From: CAWEQW01 sp963811365 | GTDB taxonomy: Bacteria; Actinomycetota; Actinomycetes; Propionibacteriales; Nocardioidaceae | Assembly: GCA_963811365.1 (NCBI GenBank) | Contig: CAWEQW010000012.1 | Span: forward strand, 183,559 to 247,558 | DNA: 64,000 nt | Reading direction: 5' to 3' | Shown here: positions 54,138 to 62,038 of the stretch, one piece after another | Numbering within the stretch: position 1 is the stretch's first letter | Layout: every line of letters begins with the position of its first letter | Made by a program: the position numbers and the translations under genes | The notes under the pieces: generated by a model | Told to the model about the DNA's origin: nothing | The model's database searches: none | Seen by the model: the letters and a program-made list of their open reading frames with translations, nothing else

Positions 54138-54404
54138 TCAGGCGAGAGAGAGGAAGAGCTTCTCGAGGTGTCTCACCTCGACGTCGTCCAGGTCGTCGCC
54201 GGCCCACAGGCACTGCTCCAGGGCGCTGGCCACGATCGTGAAGCTGGCTCGGGTGAGGGCGTGGCTGACCGCACTGAGCTGAGTCACGATGTCGTCGCAG
54301 TCACGACCCTCCTCGAGCATCCGCAGCACCCCCGCGAGCTGTCCCTGTGCCCGCTTGATGCGGTTGACGAGTGGACCCATCTCGCGTTCGTTCACCTGCG
54401 CCAT
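54138..54404 (-). CDS. cstR: CstR-like persulfide-sensing repressor (CsoR/DUF156 family)
   Basis: 88 aa all-helical CsoR-family repressor. It contains LVNRIKRAQGQLAGVLRMLE and DCDDIVTQLSAVSHAL. Counting from the ATG, Cys36 and Cys65 align with the two ligand Cys of copper-sensing CsoR, but residue 61, His in CsoR, is Ala here. Loss of that ligand with both Cys kept is the pattern of persulfide-sensing CstR, which forms a Cys-sulfur-Cys crosslink. Start ATG 54404, with its own operator upstream. Confidence 0.85.
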   Translation of the reverse strand: MAQVNEREMGPLVNRIKRAQGQLAGVLRMLEEGRDCDDIVTQLSAVSHALTRASFTIVASALEQCLWAGDDLDDVEVRHLEKLFLSLA

Positions 54405-54457
54405 GGTCGTTCCCTCGGTGCGTCGGCTGTCCCAGTGTGCTGTGACAGTCGCATGCT

Positions 54458-54473
54458 ATACCCCTTGGGGTAT
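54458..54473. promoter_or_regulatory. CstR/CsoR-type operator upstream of cstR
   Basis: ATACCCCTTGGGGTAT, same arms as the SQR operator. On the minus strand GGGGTATAGC overlaps a TATAGC -10-like box, so binding would block cstR transcription (autorepression). Confidence 0.8.
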
Positions 54474-54550
54474 CTCCGCAGGAGATCGGGGCGCGGAGTC
54501 CCGTGCCCGCGGCCGTCGCCGGCCCGTCAGGACCCGGCACGGTTCTCCTC

Positions 54551-54556
54551 TAGACT
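54551..54556 (+). promoter_or_regulatory. putative -10 box of the oxidoreductase gene
   Basis: TAGACT, 46 bp before the TTG start at 54603; a GAAGAGGG SD lies between them. Motif-only. Confidence 0.35.
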
Positions 54557-54602
54557 CGCTGCTCCGTTGCAGAGTCGACGAGCGGCGAAGAGGGATGCGC
54601 TC

Positions 54603-55559
54603 TTGAAGGCAGTCGTCTACGACCGGTACGGCGGCCCCGAGGAGCTACGGGTCGAGGACGTGCCGACGCCATCGCCCGCAGCGGGGCAGCTGCTGGTCAG
54701 GGTCGCGGCGACCGCGGTGAACCTCAGCGACTGGGAGTGCCTGCGCGGGGCCCCGGCGTACGCGCGGATCGGTGGCCTGCGGTCGCCGGCACGTCGGACG
54801 CTCGGGTCCGACATCGCCGGACTGGTCGAGGACGTCGGGGACGGCGTGACCCGGTTCCGGGTGGGGGACGAGGTGTATGGCGACAACCTGGCTCTCAAGG
54901 GCGGCTTCGCGCAGTACGCCGTCGTGCCGGAGTCAGCCCTGGCCCTCAAGCCGTCCAGCCTGTCGTTCGCGCAGGCGTCGACCATTCCACAGGCGGGGGC
55001 GATCGCACTGCAGGGCACCCGGTGGGCCACGGCAGGTAGCCGGGTGCTGATCAACGGCGCCGGCGGTGGCTCCGGCTCATTCGCCATCCAGCTTGCGAAG
55101 CGGGCCGGGGCCCATGTCACGGGGGTCGACAACGTCGGGAAGCTGGACTTCATGCGGTCCCTGGGGGCCGACGAGGTGCTCGACTACACCAGGGACGACT
55201 TCACTCGAGCTCCCCAGCCCTACGACCTGATCCTGGACCTTGTCGCACAACGGTCGGTCTTCGCCTACCGGCGCGCGCTCGCCCGCCGCGGACGGTATCG
55301 ATGTGTGGGTGGTTCCGTGGACACGATGCTGCGGGTGATCACTGCTGGGACCCTGCTCGGCGTGGCCAGCGGCCGCTCCATCGGGGTGCTCGGGGTCAAG
55401 GAGGGCCCGGACCACTTCAGGCCACTCGGTGACCTGTGCGCCGACCGCGCCGTGAGGATTCACATCGATCGCAGCTTTGCCCTCGATCACGTGCCGGAGG
55501 CGCTGGCCTACGTCGGCGAGGGCCGCGCGCTGGGCAAGGTGGTGGTCCTACAGTCCTGA
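54603..55559 (+). CDS. zinc-type alcohol dehydrogenase-like NAD(P) oxidoreductase (quinone-oxidoreductase type)
   Basis: 318 aa of the MDR superfamily, from a TTG start (KAVVYDRYGGPEELRVEDVP) with GAAGAGGG upstream. GroES-like N-terminal domain (LGSDIAGLVEDVGDGVTRFR, VGDEVYGDN) and Rossmann domain (VLINGAGGGSGSFAIQLAK). The structural zinc Cys cluster is absent and the catalytic-zinc Cys is replaced (VNLSDWECLRG), so it belongs with the non-zinc quinone-reductase-like group. Co-oriented away from the sulfide cassette. Confidence 0.82.
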   Translation: MKAVVYDRYGGPEELRVEDVPTPSPAAGQLLVRVAATAVNLSDWECLRGAPAYARIGGLRSPARRTLGSDIAGLVEDVGDGVTRFRVGDEVYGDNLALKGGFAQYAVVPESALALKPSSLSFAQASTIPQAGAIALQGTRWATAGSRVLINGAGGGSGSFAIQLAKRAGAHVTGVDNVGKLDFMRSLGADEVLDYTRDDFTRAPQPYDLILDLVAQRSVFAYRRALARRGRYRCVGGSVDTMLRVITAGTLLGVASGRSIGVLGVKEGPDHFRPLGDLCADRAVRIHIDRSFALDHVPEALAYVGEGRALGKVVVLQS

Positions 55560-55689
55560 GCGTGCGGCCCGGACCGATGGCGCCTTGGCCACGTCTGGAC
55601 CCTGTGACGCGCCGATCTCCGAGTGCCGCTTCCGTGGCTGCGCGCTCTGGAGTCTCCGACGCCCAGCCCACGTGCGGAAGGACCTGCGT

Positions 55690-56015
55690 CGGTGAGCGCA
55701 GGGACAGGGGCAGGTGGGAGTCGTCTGTCGGGCGGCTGATGGCCCGGTCTCCGACTGTCCGGCACGGTCGGGGTGCCGGCGGTGGCGCCCACGCCCAGCG
55801 GCGCCACCCGCGCGGCCTGGGCGTGGGAGGACCAGATCCACACGTCGGTGCGCGGACGCGGCGGGCACTGGGCGCTGCCGCGACCGATTCGATGCTCAGG
55901 CAGGGTCTCGGACTGTGCCGCCGTCAGCGCGCAGCCCTCGTCCGACGACGCTTCGGCTGATGTGGCCGCCGACGGTGCGGGCACGGCGACCGCTGTCTGG
56001 ATGGCGGAGCGATGA
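55690..56015 (+). pseudogene. remnant of a secreted repeat protein
   Basis: Two or three frames carry units of one repeat: RGRWESSVGRLM, then GATRAAWAWEDQIHTSV, RGGHWALPRPI, SDCAAVSAQP and AGTATAVWMAE, ending at 56013. The style (Gly-Thr-Ala-Thr-Ala-Val-Trp, Gly-Gly-x-Trp) recalls actinobacterial secreted WD40-like/kelch-like repeat proteins. No start codon or signal peptide remains and the frame shifts near 55745. The rest of 55,560-56,130 shows no other gene. Confidence 0.35.
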
Positions 56016-56131
56016 GCAGGCGCCGCGCGCGCCAAACCCAGTCGCGGGGAGGGTTTCGAGGCGACGGGGTGCCAGTCGGCCCCCGATGGAGGAGAAGTGC
56101 TTGTAGTCGGGGTTGTCGACGACGGTGCGGG

Positions 56132-58072
56132 TCACGGGGGCGAAACCGTCGTCGGCGCGGGCCCGACGCTCGCGCCCTGTCGTGTGGTCGCCAGCGCCGG
56201 CGTCGTGCCGGTGACCCGGGGGCTCGTCGAGTTGATGATGCGCAGGGGCGAGGCGATGTTGCCGTCCAGCTGTGCGCCGGCGGTGTTGCTCAGGCTCACG
56301 CCGTAGCCTCCGTCGACCTCGTTGCCGAGCAGGTGGAGCCCGGAGACCGCGCGGGAGACTGTGGAGGTGGTGCGACTGCACGGGGAGGGGGCGTCGGAGT
56401 CGCACTTGATGACGCGGGTGAAGATCGCGCCGGCGGTGTCTCGGTCGTCGCGGATGAGGTTGTGCACGAGCCAGGCGTCGGTCGCGACCAGTCCCTCGTC
56501 ACTGCGGAAGGGATGGTTCTCGATCGCGATGGCGGCGCCCTGGTTGTGGTCGAAGAGGTTGCCCTCGACCGCGACGTGCGGGGTGCGCAGCAGCAGTCCG
56601 TAGCGCAGGCCGCCACGGAAGGTGTTGAAGCGGACGACCGTGAGCGGGTTCGCGGTCGCCTCGGGGTAGAGGTGCTCGCCGTCCCCCGGAGCACCGTCCA
56701 GCTTGAGGGTGGCGCCGCTCACGGCCAGCACCGTGCGGGTCAGGGTCGCGCCGTTGCGGTAACGGTAGAAGGAGATCGAGCTCCCGGACACGATGCCCTT
56801 GACGTCGTCGACGGTGACGCTGGTCGCGGTGCGTGCGGTGATCGTGCGAGCCGTGGGCCTCAGGTTGGCGAAGTCGTCGAGGCCGCCCCACAGGTAGTTG
56901 TCCTCGATCCACGGGCCGAGGTCCGCGTCGGGGATGTGGACCACGTCGGCGTCGGTCGAGGCGTAGCGCCCCGCCTTGACGAGCACCTTGTTGTGAAGCA
57001 GGACCAGGCCGTGGGAGTCCGGTGCGTTCACGAGTCCGGAGGGAGAGGCGAAGACGGTGAGGCGGACGAGCGCGGGGTCGGCGGCGTGTCCGGCCAGCAC
57101 GATGGAGAGCCCGTTGATGCGTGCCTCCTTGTGCAGGATGTCGCCGACCTGCGCCCGCTTCGCCAGGGCGGTGGTGAGCCGGAACGTCGAGTCCGCGAGC
57201 CGGGCGACCTTGCTGACCGCGGTGACGCCGCCCGCGTGCGGGGACAGGACGCCGGGCATGGCCGGGTCGAGCAGCTGCGCCCAGGTGACCGGGGCCGAGG
57301 TCATGTGCGCCGCGAGCATGTCGGGCATCCCCGGGAGCAGCGTGACGTCGACGGTGCCCGCGGTGCGGTTGACGGCCACGACGCGGCCTTCGCTGTAGGG
57401 CAGCGTCTCGTAGTCCACGGTGAAGTTGGTCAGCACGACGTCCCGGGTGCCGCGAAGGTCGATGAGGCCGTGGGTCGGGGACGTGACGAGCAGGTGGGCT
57501 CCGCGGCCCTCGAGCCGCACGTCGCGCTCGCCGTTGGCGGTCAGACACGTCGACGCGCCGGTCGGGCACGTCAGCCGGTACGTGGCTCCTGCGGCCAGCT
57601 GCACCACGCCGCCACCCGCGGTCCTCGCCTCGTTGAGGCCCCGCTGGATGGAGCCGCCCGCCGGGACGTCGATGACCGGGCCGGGGTCGCTGATCGTCAC
57701 GGTGCCGTACGTCCAGGGCGACGTCGCGCCGGCCGTGCTGACCGCGCGCACGCGCCAGTGGTGTTCGCCGGCCTTGAGGGCCCGTGCCGGCACGAAGCGT
57801 GGGACGTAGGAGTGGCTCGCCTTGACGTTGACCGTGAAGGCGGCGTTGTCCGCGGTCTGCACGTCGAACCACGAGACCTGGGAGCGGGCGCAGGCACCCG
57901 TCGACCACTGCAGGCTGGGGTGCGGCGAGCTTGAGGCGGAGGGCCTCGCGAGCGCGAGCGAGCAGGCGAGGCCGCCGGCGGCCGTCGAGGTCATCGAGAC
58001 CGGCGCGGTGGCGAGCAGGCAGGCGGCCGCGAGCGCGGACGCGCCCAGGCGGAGCATGTTGCGTAGGGACAA
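56132..58072 (-). CDS. secreted right-handed parallel beta-helix protein
   Basis: About 646 aa. Hydrophobic signal peptide (LGASALAAACLLATAPVSM) followed by a fibronectin-like strand-rich segment and a parallel beta-helix: GGGVVQLAAGATYRLTC, VRLEGRGAHLLVTSPTHGLIDLRG, VVRFNTFRGGLRYGLLL, VAVEGNLFDHNQGAAIAIEN and SGLHLLGNEVDGGYGVSLSN. Such folds occur in pectate-lyase-like polysaccharide enzymes; no catalytic set is recognised. I favour the TTG at 58072 (GGGAGA upstream); ATG 58057 and ATG 58114 are alternatives. Confidence 0.8.
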   Translation of the reverse strand: MSLRNMLRLGASALAAACLLATAPVSMTSTAAGGLACSLALARPSASSSPHPSLQWSTGACARSQVSWFDVQTADNAAFTVNVKASHSYVPRFVPARALKAGEHHWRVRAVSTAGATSPWTYGTVTISDPGPVIDVPAGGSIQRGLNEARTAGGGVVQLAAGATYRLTCPTGASTCLTANGERDVRLEGRGAHLLVTSPTHGLIDLRGTRDVVLTNFTVDYETLPYSEGRVVAVNRTAGTVDVTLLPGMPDMLAAHMTSAPVTWAQLLDPAMPGVLSPHAGGVTAVSKVARLADSTFRLTTALAKRAQVGDILHKEARINGLSIVLAGHAADPALVRLTVFASPSGLVNAPDSHGLVLLHNKVLVKAGRYASTDADVVHIPDADLGPWIEDNYLWGGLDDFANLRPTARTITARTATSVTVDDVKGIVSGSSISFYRYRNGATLTRTVLAVSGATLKLDGAPGDGEHLYPEATANPLTVVRFNTFRGGLRYGLLLRTPHVAVEGNLFDHNQGAAIAIENHPFRSDEGLVATDAWLVHNLIRDDRDTAGAIFTRVIKCDSDAPSPCSRTTSTVSRAVSGLHLLGNEVDGGYGVSLSNTAGAQLDGNIASPLRIINSTSPRVTGTTPALATTRQGASVGPAPTTVSPP

Positions 58073-58330
58073 GGCGGATTCTCCCGAGCGGGATTGGTCG
58101 AGCCCAGACCGCATAGGACCGGTGCTGCGCCCGGTTCTGGGTCGGGGCTCCGTGGTGAGGTCGGTCCACGCCCGCGTCAGGGTTGTCGGGTGACCCCGAA
58201 GGCCGGGGCTATGACGCTGACCATGAAGATGTCGAACTCCAGGTGCGGACCGTGCCTCGCGAACAGTGCAAGTGCGATCGTGGCCACGGGGTCTGGGTCA
58301 CCACGTGTTCGACACTAACCAGGGCAGACC

Positions 58331-58561
58331 GTGCGGATCCCCTTTTTCCGACATGTCGCACCCCGACCGGGTGACGCCCAGGAGGAAGCGCCGTCGCCGC
58401 CGCGCGTGCAACGTCCGGTGGCGACGGCCGACACCTGGCTGGCCGACTACCGGGAGACCGAGCGGCAGCCCGTCGTGGTGGACGCAAACACGGAGATGGG
58501 GTACGTCCATGAACGCGTGCAACGCGCCGCCAACCCGCCGGGGTGTGCAGCAAGGTGGTGA
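58331..58561 (+). CDS. small protein of unknown function
   Basis: 76 aa from GTG 58331 (VRIPFFRHVAPRPG). Codons are strongly G/C in the third position, as in the neighbouring genes, and VATADTWLADYRETERQPVV is predicted helical. There is no SD or known family. It lies in the gene-poor island, so it could be a real small gene or an accident of composition. The 58,073-58,330 stretch before it shows nothing else. Confidence 0.35.
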   Translation: MRIPFFRHVAPRPGDAQEEAPSPPRVQRPVATADTWLADYRETERQPVVVDANTEMGYVHERVQRAANPPGCAARW

Positions 58562-58679
58562 CGCCGATCCGATCGTGCGGCGGTCGCGGTGCGGTGCGGT
58601 GTGGTGCCGGTCGACCGCTGGGGTACCAGGTCGGTTCGGTACAGGTTTCGGCACCGCCCCAGGGGCCTTCAGCCTCCGA

Positions 58680-59052
58680 CTACGACTCCGTCAGGATCAC
58701 CCGGACAACGCGCTCCAACCGGCTCCCGGTGCCGTCGAGGATCTCGTCGGCCGGCTGCGCGGCAGCCGTCGGGCCGGCGTCGTCCGGGTCGCGCCACGGC
58801 GTCCGGAACCGGGGACGCATGATCGGGGCGCTGTAGAGCACGGCGGGGGCCACGCCCGCCATGCGGCGTAGGCGTAGGCGTGGCTGATCCGGACCGTGGG
58901 GGCGGGCGCGTCCAGAGCAGCCTCGAGCGCGCTGCCGCCGTGGCCGGCGACCAGCGACCGCCGCTGGGCCAGGTCGGCGCCGAGCGTCGCGGAGGCCAGC
59001 ACACGAGATACAAGCCGAACATCATCAGGTCGACGGGTCGCAGACTGCGCAT
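58680..59052 (-). pseudogene. frameshifted remnant of a small exported or membrane protein
   Basis: Three overlapping frames join into one plausible protein of about 125 aa: start MRSLRPVDLMMFGLYLV (membrane-like), then ASATLGADLAQRRSLVAGHG and VRISHAYAYAAWRA in the next frame, then APAVLYSAPIMRPRFRT to the stop at 58680. Breaks lie near 59000 and 58865. No family recognised. Could be two sequencing indels or a decayed gene. Confidence 0.45.
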
Positions 59053-59147
59053 CTCGACCGCCCCTCACCTCGCAGAGCCGCCTCCTCCCAGGCTGGGCGG
59101 CGACCGGTGGGGCGTGCTCAGCTCAGTTGACGGTGACGGCCTCCTTA

Positions 59148-59440
59148 TCAGGGCCGCGGGGTCAGGGGCGGGGCGCACGGCATCGGCAGCTCGCTGTGCG
59201 GGAACCCGACCCGGTCCACCGCCGTGCAGGTGAACGCCGTCTGCGAGCGCCACACCGTTGTCCACTTCCCGCCGGCCCGGTGCCACAGCACCTCACCGCC
59301 GCAGGTGAGCCGGCCGGTGCCGGCTGAGACCGGCTGAGACCCGGTACGTCCAGGCAACAAGGGGCCGGTGGGATCCGAGGCTCCCGATGCGCACCAGCGC
59401 GCACGTGTCGTTGGTGCGGGTCCCGGGGGAGTAGCACGTC
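59148..59440 (-). pseudogene. truncated, frameshifted secreted-protein remnant
   Basis: Reading from upstream in one frame: TCYSPGTRTNDTCALVRIGS and LVAWTYRVS; then, shifted by one base near 59335, GRLTCGGEVLWHRAGGKWTT and FTCTAVDRVGFPHSEL to the stop at 59148. Cys-rich, Trp-rich pattern of a small secreted protein. No start codon is found; its 5' end abuts vapC. Confidence 0.45.
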
Positions 59441-59441
59441 T

Positions 59442-59843
59442 CTAGCCCGGCTCCCGGATCTGGCGCACCCGCGGCTGCCCGGGCGAGGGCTGCGGATCCT
59501 CGCCCCATGCTGTGTCTGCGGTCAGCACCGGCAGCTCGACGCGGGCGCCCAGAGCCAGGCACAACCTGTCACCAAGGGAGAGGCCCTCACCGCGCCGCCA
59601 CCGCGCTGCGGCCCATTCGGCGTCCGCAACGCCCACGGCGTCAACCGCAACGCCGTAGCTGCGCAGCAGCGCCCCGGCCAGCTCCCAGTCGCGGTCGGCG
59701 CCACGCACCTTCTGTGCCGCCTCCGACCAGTTCGCCGCACCGCACCGCGCCCCACCGGAAGCCAGCGCCTCCTCGACCACTGCCGCACCGGCCTCACCCC
59801 GCAGAAAGGCCAACACGGCTGAGGCGTCCAGCACCACCCTCAC
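59442..59843 (-). CDS. VapC-type PIN-domain toxin
   Basis: 133 aa PIN-domain RNase. Conserved acidic residues: Asp in VVLDASAVLAFLRGE (near residue 6), Glu in NWSEAAQKV, Asp in LSLGDRLCLAL and Asp in VLTADTAWGED. Cleaves RNA when its antitoxin is lost. The ATG at 59843 overlaps the stop of the VapB gene (ATGA), as usual for VapBC. It sits in the accessory island. Confidence 0.87.
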   Translation of the reverse strand: MRVVLDASAVLAFLRGEAGAAVVEEALASGGARCGAANWSEAAQKVRGADRDWELAGALLRSYGVAVDAVGVADAEWAAARWRRGEGLSLGDRLCLALGARVELPVLTADTAWGEDPQPSPGQPRVRQIREPG

Positions 59844-60085
59844 GCAGCGTCCTCCCCGCCGGCCGCCGCACGCCGATCCGCCAAGAGCTCCTCGACCAGC
59901 GAAAGACCCGCCAGGTCCGCGCGCACCCGAGCCTTGAGCTGCTCGCGCGTCATCAGCACCAGTCCGTCGTCGCTCTCGACCATCACCAGCGGTGTCCCTT
60001 CGCTCAGGCCCGCCCGCTCGCGGACCTCAGCCGGGACGACGATTCGCCCGCGGTCCCCCATCGTCAGGTTGTGTGTCCCATTCAC
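59840..60085 (-). CDS. VapB/AbrB-type antitoxin
   Basis: 81 aa. N-terminal SpoVT/AbrB swapped-hairpin DNA-binding domain (TMGDRGRIVVPAEVRERAGL, EGTPLVMVESDDGLVLMTRE). The C-terminal part (LAGLSLVEELLADRRAAAG) is the toxin-binding helix. Binds its own promoter, including probably the TAGCTA-bearing sequence just upstream (60,090-60,110), and neutralises VapC. Confidence 0.87.
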   Translation of the reverse strand: MNGTHNLTMGDRGRIVVPAEVRERAGLSEGTPLVMVESDDGLVLMTREQLKARVRADLAGLSLVEELLADRRAAAGGEDAA

Positions 60086-60296
60086 CTAGCTACCGTACCA
60101 CCGCAGATCTGTCGGTGGGATGCTCGCGACCCGGCTCCACGGTGCTGCGGACCATCACCGGCTCGGCCCGGTCGTCACCGCTGACACCGAGAGCTCGGGG
60201 GCGGCGTCGAGGGAGCAGGCGACGGGTCCCGGGTGGTCGGGCCATGGCGCGTGTCTGGTGACGGAATCGGCCTCGCGGGTCGGGTGCCAGTCAGGG

Positions 60297-60331
60297 CTGC
60301 AACCTGCAACCTGCAACCTGCAACCTGCAAC
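60297..60331. repeat. five tandem 7-bp repeats
   Basis: CTGCAAC repeated exactly five times. It lies in the gene-poor island next to the decayed ORF below; otherwise 60,086-60,360 shows no gene. A 7-bp unit can change frame by copy number. Confidence 0.9.
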
Positions 60332-60362
60332 TTCGAGCGTTCGGGCGTGTGGCCCAGGCCGG

Positions 60363-60762
60363 GTGAGCGCAGGCAGGCCGCGGCGGCGGCGAGTCCTGCG
60401 GCTGGGCAGCGGGCGCTGCAGCCAGGGCGTCGTCGAGCCGCTCGAGGGGGTCAAGCGCGAGCGCGACGACGGCCGCGTCGGCTACCGAGATCCGGTTGTT
60501 GATCGGGTCGAGGCGGACGACGAACTCGGAGCTGCCGCTGGCCAGCAATCTCACCGGCGGTGAGACGGCCCGCCGACAGACAGTCGGCGGAACGGCGGGA
60601 CCTGGCCCTCGTAGCGCTCCGGGCGGCGCAGGATGCGGGTGAGCGGCGCAACCGGCGGCGCGTCCTCGGCCGCGGGCTTGTCGGCGGGGGCACCGGATGC
60701 GGCGGGGGCACCGGATGCGGCGGGTGCGCCGGGGAGCGCTCGGCGTCGTGGCCCGATGGCAT
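60363..60762 (-). pseudogene. frameshifted remnant, unknown protein
   Basis: Joined frames read an Ala/Pro-rich start (GAPADKPAAEDAPPVAPLTR), a charged segment (LRRPERYEGQVPPFRRLSVG) and, shifted near 60560, SSEFVVRLDPINNRISVADAA and LALDPLERLDDALAAAP. The last two look like part of a small structured domain. No catalytic pattern; start not established. Confidence 0.4.
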
Positions 60763-60966
60763 GGATCCGGTGCTGGTTGGGTCGGGCCTGCCCGCAAGGG
60801 GTCCTGGGCGGACCGGTGTCGGGTGCAGATGACCGCGCGACGGCCGGTCGGCCGGGACGGTGACCGACCAGAGCTTCGGGCTGGCCCCGTGTTCGAGGCC
60901 AGCGTCGGGAGGCGGTCCGGCCCCGAGGGCCGGCTACGCCAAGACGTGGGAACCTTCCCACTCCGG

Positions 60967-60989
60967 GGTGTCCGAGGGGGGACTTGAAC
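60967..60989 (-). other. tRNA 3'-end-like sequence, candidate att core
   Basis: The minus strand reads GTTCAAGTCCCCCCTCGGACACC in substance: a T-loop (TTCAAGT), the 3' T-stem and a 3' acceptor strand. The upstream half of a tRNA is missing (no matching T-stem 5' arm or anticodon arm). Such 3' fragments are where tyrosine integrases recombine, and an integrase fragment lies 0.9 kb away. The complete tRNA would be outside the window. Between 60,834 and 61,160 only this, the hairpin and the direct repeat were seen. Confidence 0.4.
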
Positions 60990-61027
60990 TGACGAGGTTG
61001 ACTCGTCGCCCCATACCCGCGGGACCC

Positions 61028-61056
61028 GGTTTCACGCTCAATCTGAGCGTGAAACC
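61028..61056. repeat. 13-bp perfect inverted repeat
   Basis: GGTTTCACGCTCA - ATC - TGAGCGTGAAACC. It lacks a T-tract. It could be a terminator of the island, a recombinase arm site or an operator near the DUF433 gene, 105 bp downstream. Confidence 0.65.
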
Positions 61057-61108
61057 CGCATCGGAACAGCAAACTACATCGTTGGGATACGACGACCCAC
61101 AGGGTCGG

Positions 61109-61131
61109 TAGCACATGAGTTAGCACATGAG
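61109..61131. repeat. 11-bp direct repeat
   Basis: TAGCACATGAG occurs twice with one base between (61109-61119 and 61121-61131), 30 bp upstream of the DUF433 antitoxin start. Possible operator for that pair. Confidence 0.5.
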
Positions 61132-61160
61132 GGACGCTCGACGACGCGTAGACTCCGGCC

Positions 61161-61400
61161 ATGACCGAAGCCGTCAGCCGCCTCGATCGGATCACGGTGG
61201 ACCCGTCGATCTGTCACGGGGCGCCCACGATCCGTGGCATGCGGCTGCGCGTGCAGGACGTGCTCGAGTTGCTCGCTTCAGGGATGACCTACGAGGAGAT
61301 CCTCACCGACTACGACGAGCTCGAGCGTGACGACATCCTCGCGGTGCTCGAGTTCGCCGCGCTGGACTCCTCGGCACGGCTGCAGCGCATCGGGGCGTGA
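61161..61400 (+). CDS. DUF433 antitoxin-like protein
   Basis: 79 aa. DUF433 signature: ITVDPSICHGAPTIRGMRLRV, then DVLELLASGMTYEEILTDYD and DDILAVLEFAAL. DUF433 is usually encoded before a DUF5615 PIN-like protein, as here. Start ATG 61161. Adjacent direct repeat could be its operator. Presumed antitoxin of a type II system. Confidence 0.85.
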   Translation: MTEAVSRLDRITVDPSICHGAPTIRGMRLRVQDVLELLASGMTYEEILTDYDELERDDILAVLEFAALDSSARLQRIGA

Positions 61401-61758
61401 CCTCGTTCCTCGTCGACAGCAGCTTCCCATGGCGCTGGCGACGTACCTGGCCGAGCGTGGTCACGACGCGCGTCACATCAAGGAGTACGCCGGCGGCACC
61501 ACGATGCCCGATTCGGATGTCGCACGCCTGGCTGACTTCGAGGATCGATTCGTCGTGACCAAGGACGACGACTTCCGCATCTCTCACCTGCTGGCCAAGC
61601 CGCCCGCGCGGCTCGTCCATGTCACGTGCGGCAACATCGGCACCGGTGAGCTCCTCGCCCTGTTCGGCGAGCACTGGTCTGCGCTGGAGGCCGCGCTGGC
61701 GACGTACAGGTACTTGGAGATCAACCGCGCTGGCGTGTTCGTCCACGACCGCGGCTGA
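61397..61758 (+). CDS. DUF5615 PIN-like toxin (single-base deletion near the start)
   Basis: Expected about 120 aa. The GTG at 61397 overlaps the DUF433 stop (GTGA) and begins TSFLVDS, matching the family's LVDxxLP start, but the frame breaks at about 61423 (one C appears missing in AGC-CAG). From 61429 the proper frame continues MALATYLAERGHDARHIKEY, DRFVVTKDDDFRISHLLAK, HVTCGNIGTGEL. The catalytic Asp of LVD and TKDDDF are both encoded but in different frames. Confidence 0.75.
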
Positions 61759-61883
61759 CCGCGCGGCCGGGTCATCCGGCGGTATCCCTCCCCAGCTCAC
61801 CTGCCCACCCTCTCCGCGCACCTCCTGCCCTTCTCCAGCTCACCCAACCTTCGTCTTCAACACCTGGGCCTGCCCCGCGTCAA

Positions 61884-61968
61884 CCCTCAAAGGCCTCCGG
61901 CACACCCACGCCACGCTGCTGCTCGAGCTCGGCGAACACCCCAAGGTCGTCCAAGAACGCCTCGGTCA
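61884..61968 (+). pseudogene. tyrosine integrase C-terminal fragment (actinobacterial type)
   Basis: About 28 residues: LKGLRHTHATLLLELGEHPK, then VVQERLG, the RHTHA box of an actinobacterial tyrosine recombinase. The expected continuation (box with the catalytic Tyr, GHSSISVTLDRYSH-like) is absent: the sequence changes abruptly at about 61968. No upstream integrase half exists in the window, only a GC-rich spacer 61,760-61,880. Confidence 0.55.
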
Positions 61969-61970
61969 AG

Positions 61971-62036
61971 GTGCGGCTCGACTACGGCGCCGGCTTCGTC
62001 GACTGGCGCGGCTGGTATTCCAACGCGGGGCGGTAA
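61971..62036 (+). pseudogene. C-terminal fragment of a phage protein (rhizobial type)
   Basis: About 21 residues from 61971 (VRLDYGAGFVDWRGWYSN) to a stop at 62034, just before a gpW-like gene. In tailed phages and GTA-like prophages the gene before gpW is usually terminase, so this may be its C-terminus, but the segment is too short to decide. It adjoins the integrase fragment at the junction. Confidence 0.35.
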
Positions 62037-62038
62037 CG

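Noticed and set aside
60297..60331. Possible CRISPR-like array
   Set aside because: Only a 7-bp unit with no spacers; a microsatellite. The 14-, 15- and 18-bp arrays also lack spacers and cas genes.
60950..61020. A complete tRNA gene
   Set aside because: Only the T-loop and 3' acceptor strand can be matched; no anticodon or D-arm forms and the T-stem 5' strand is missing.
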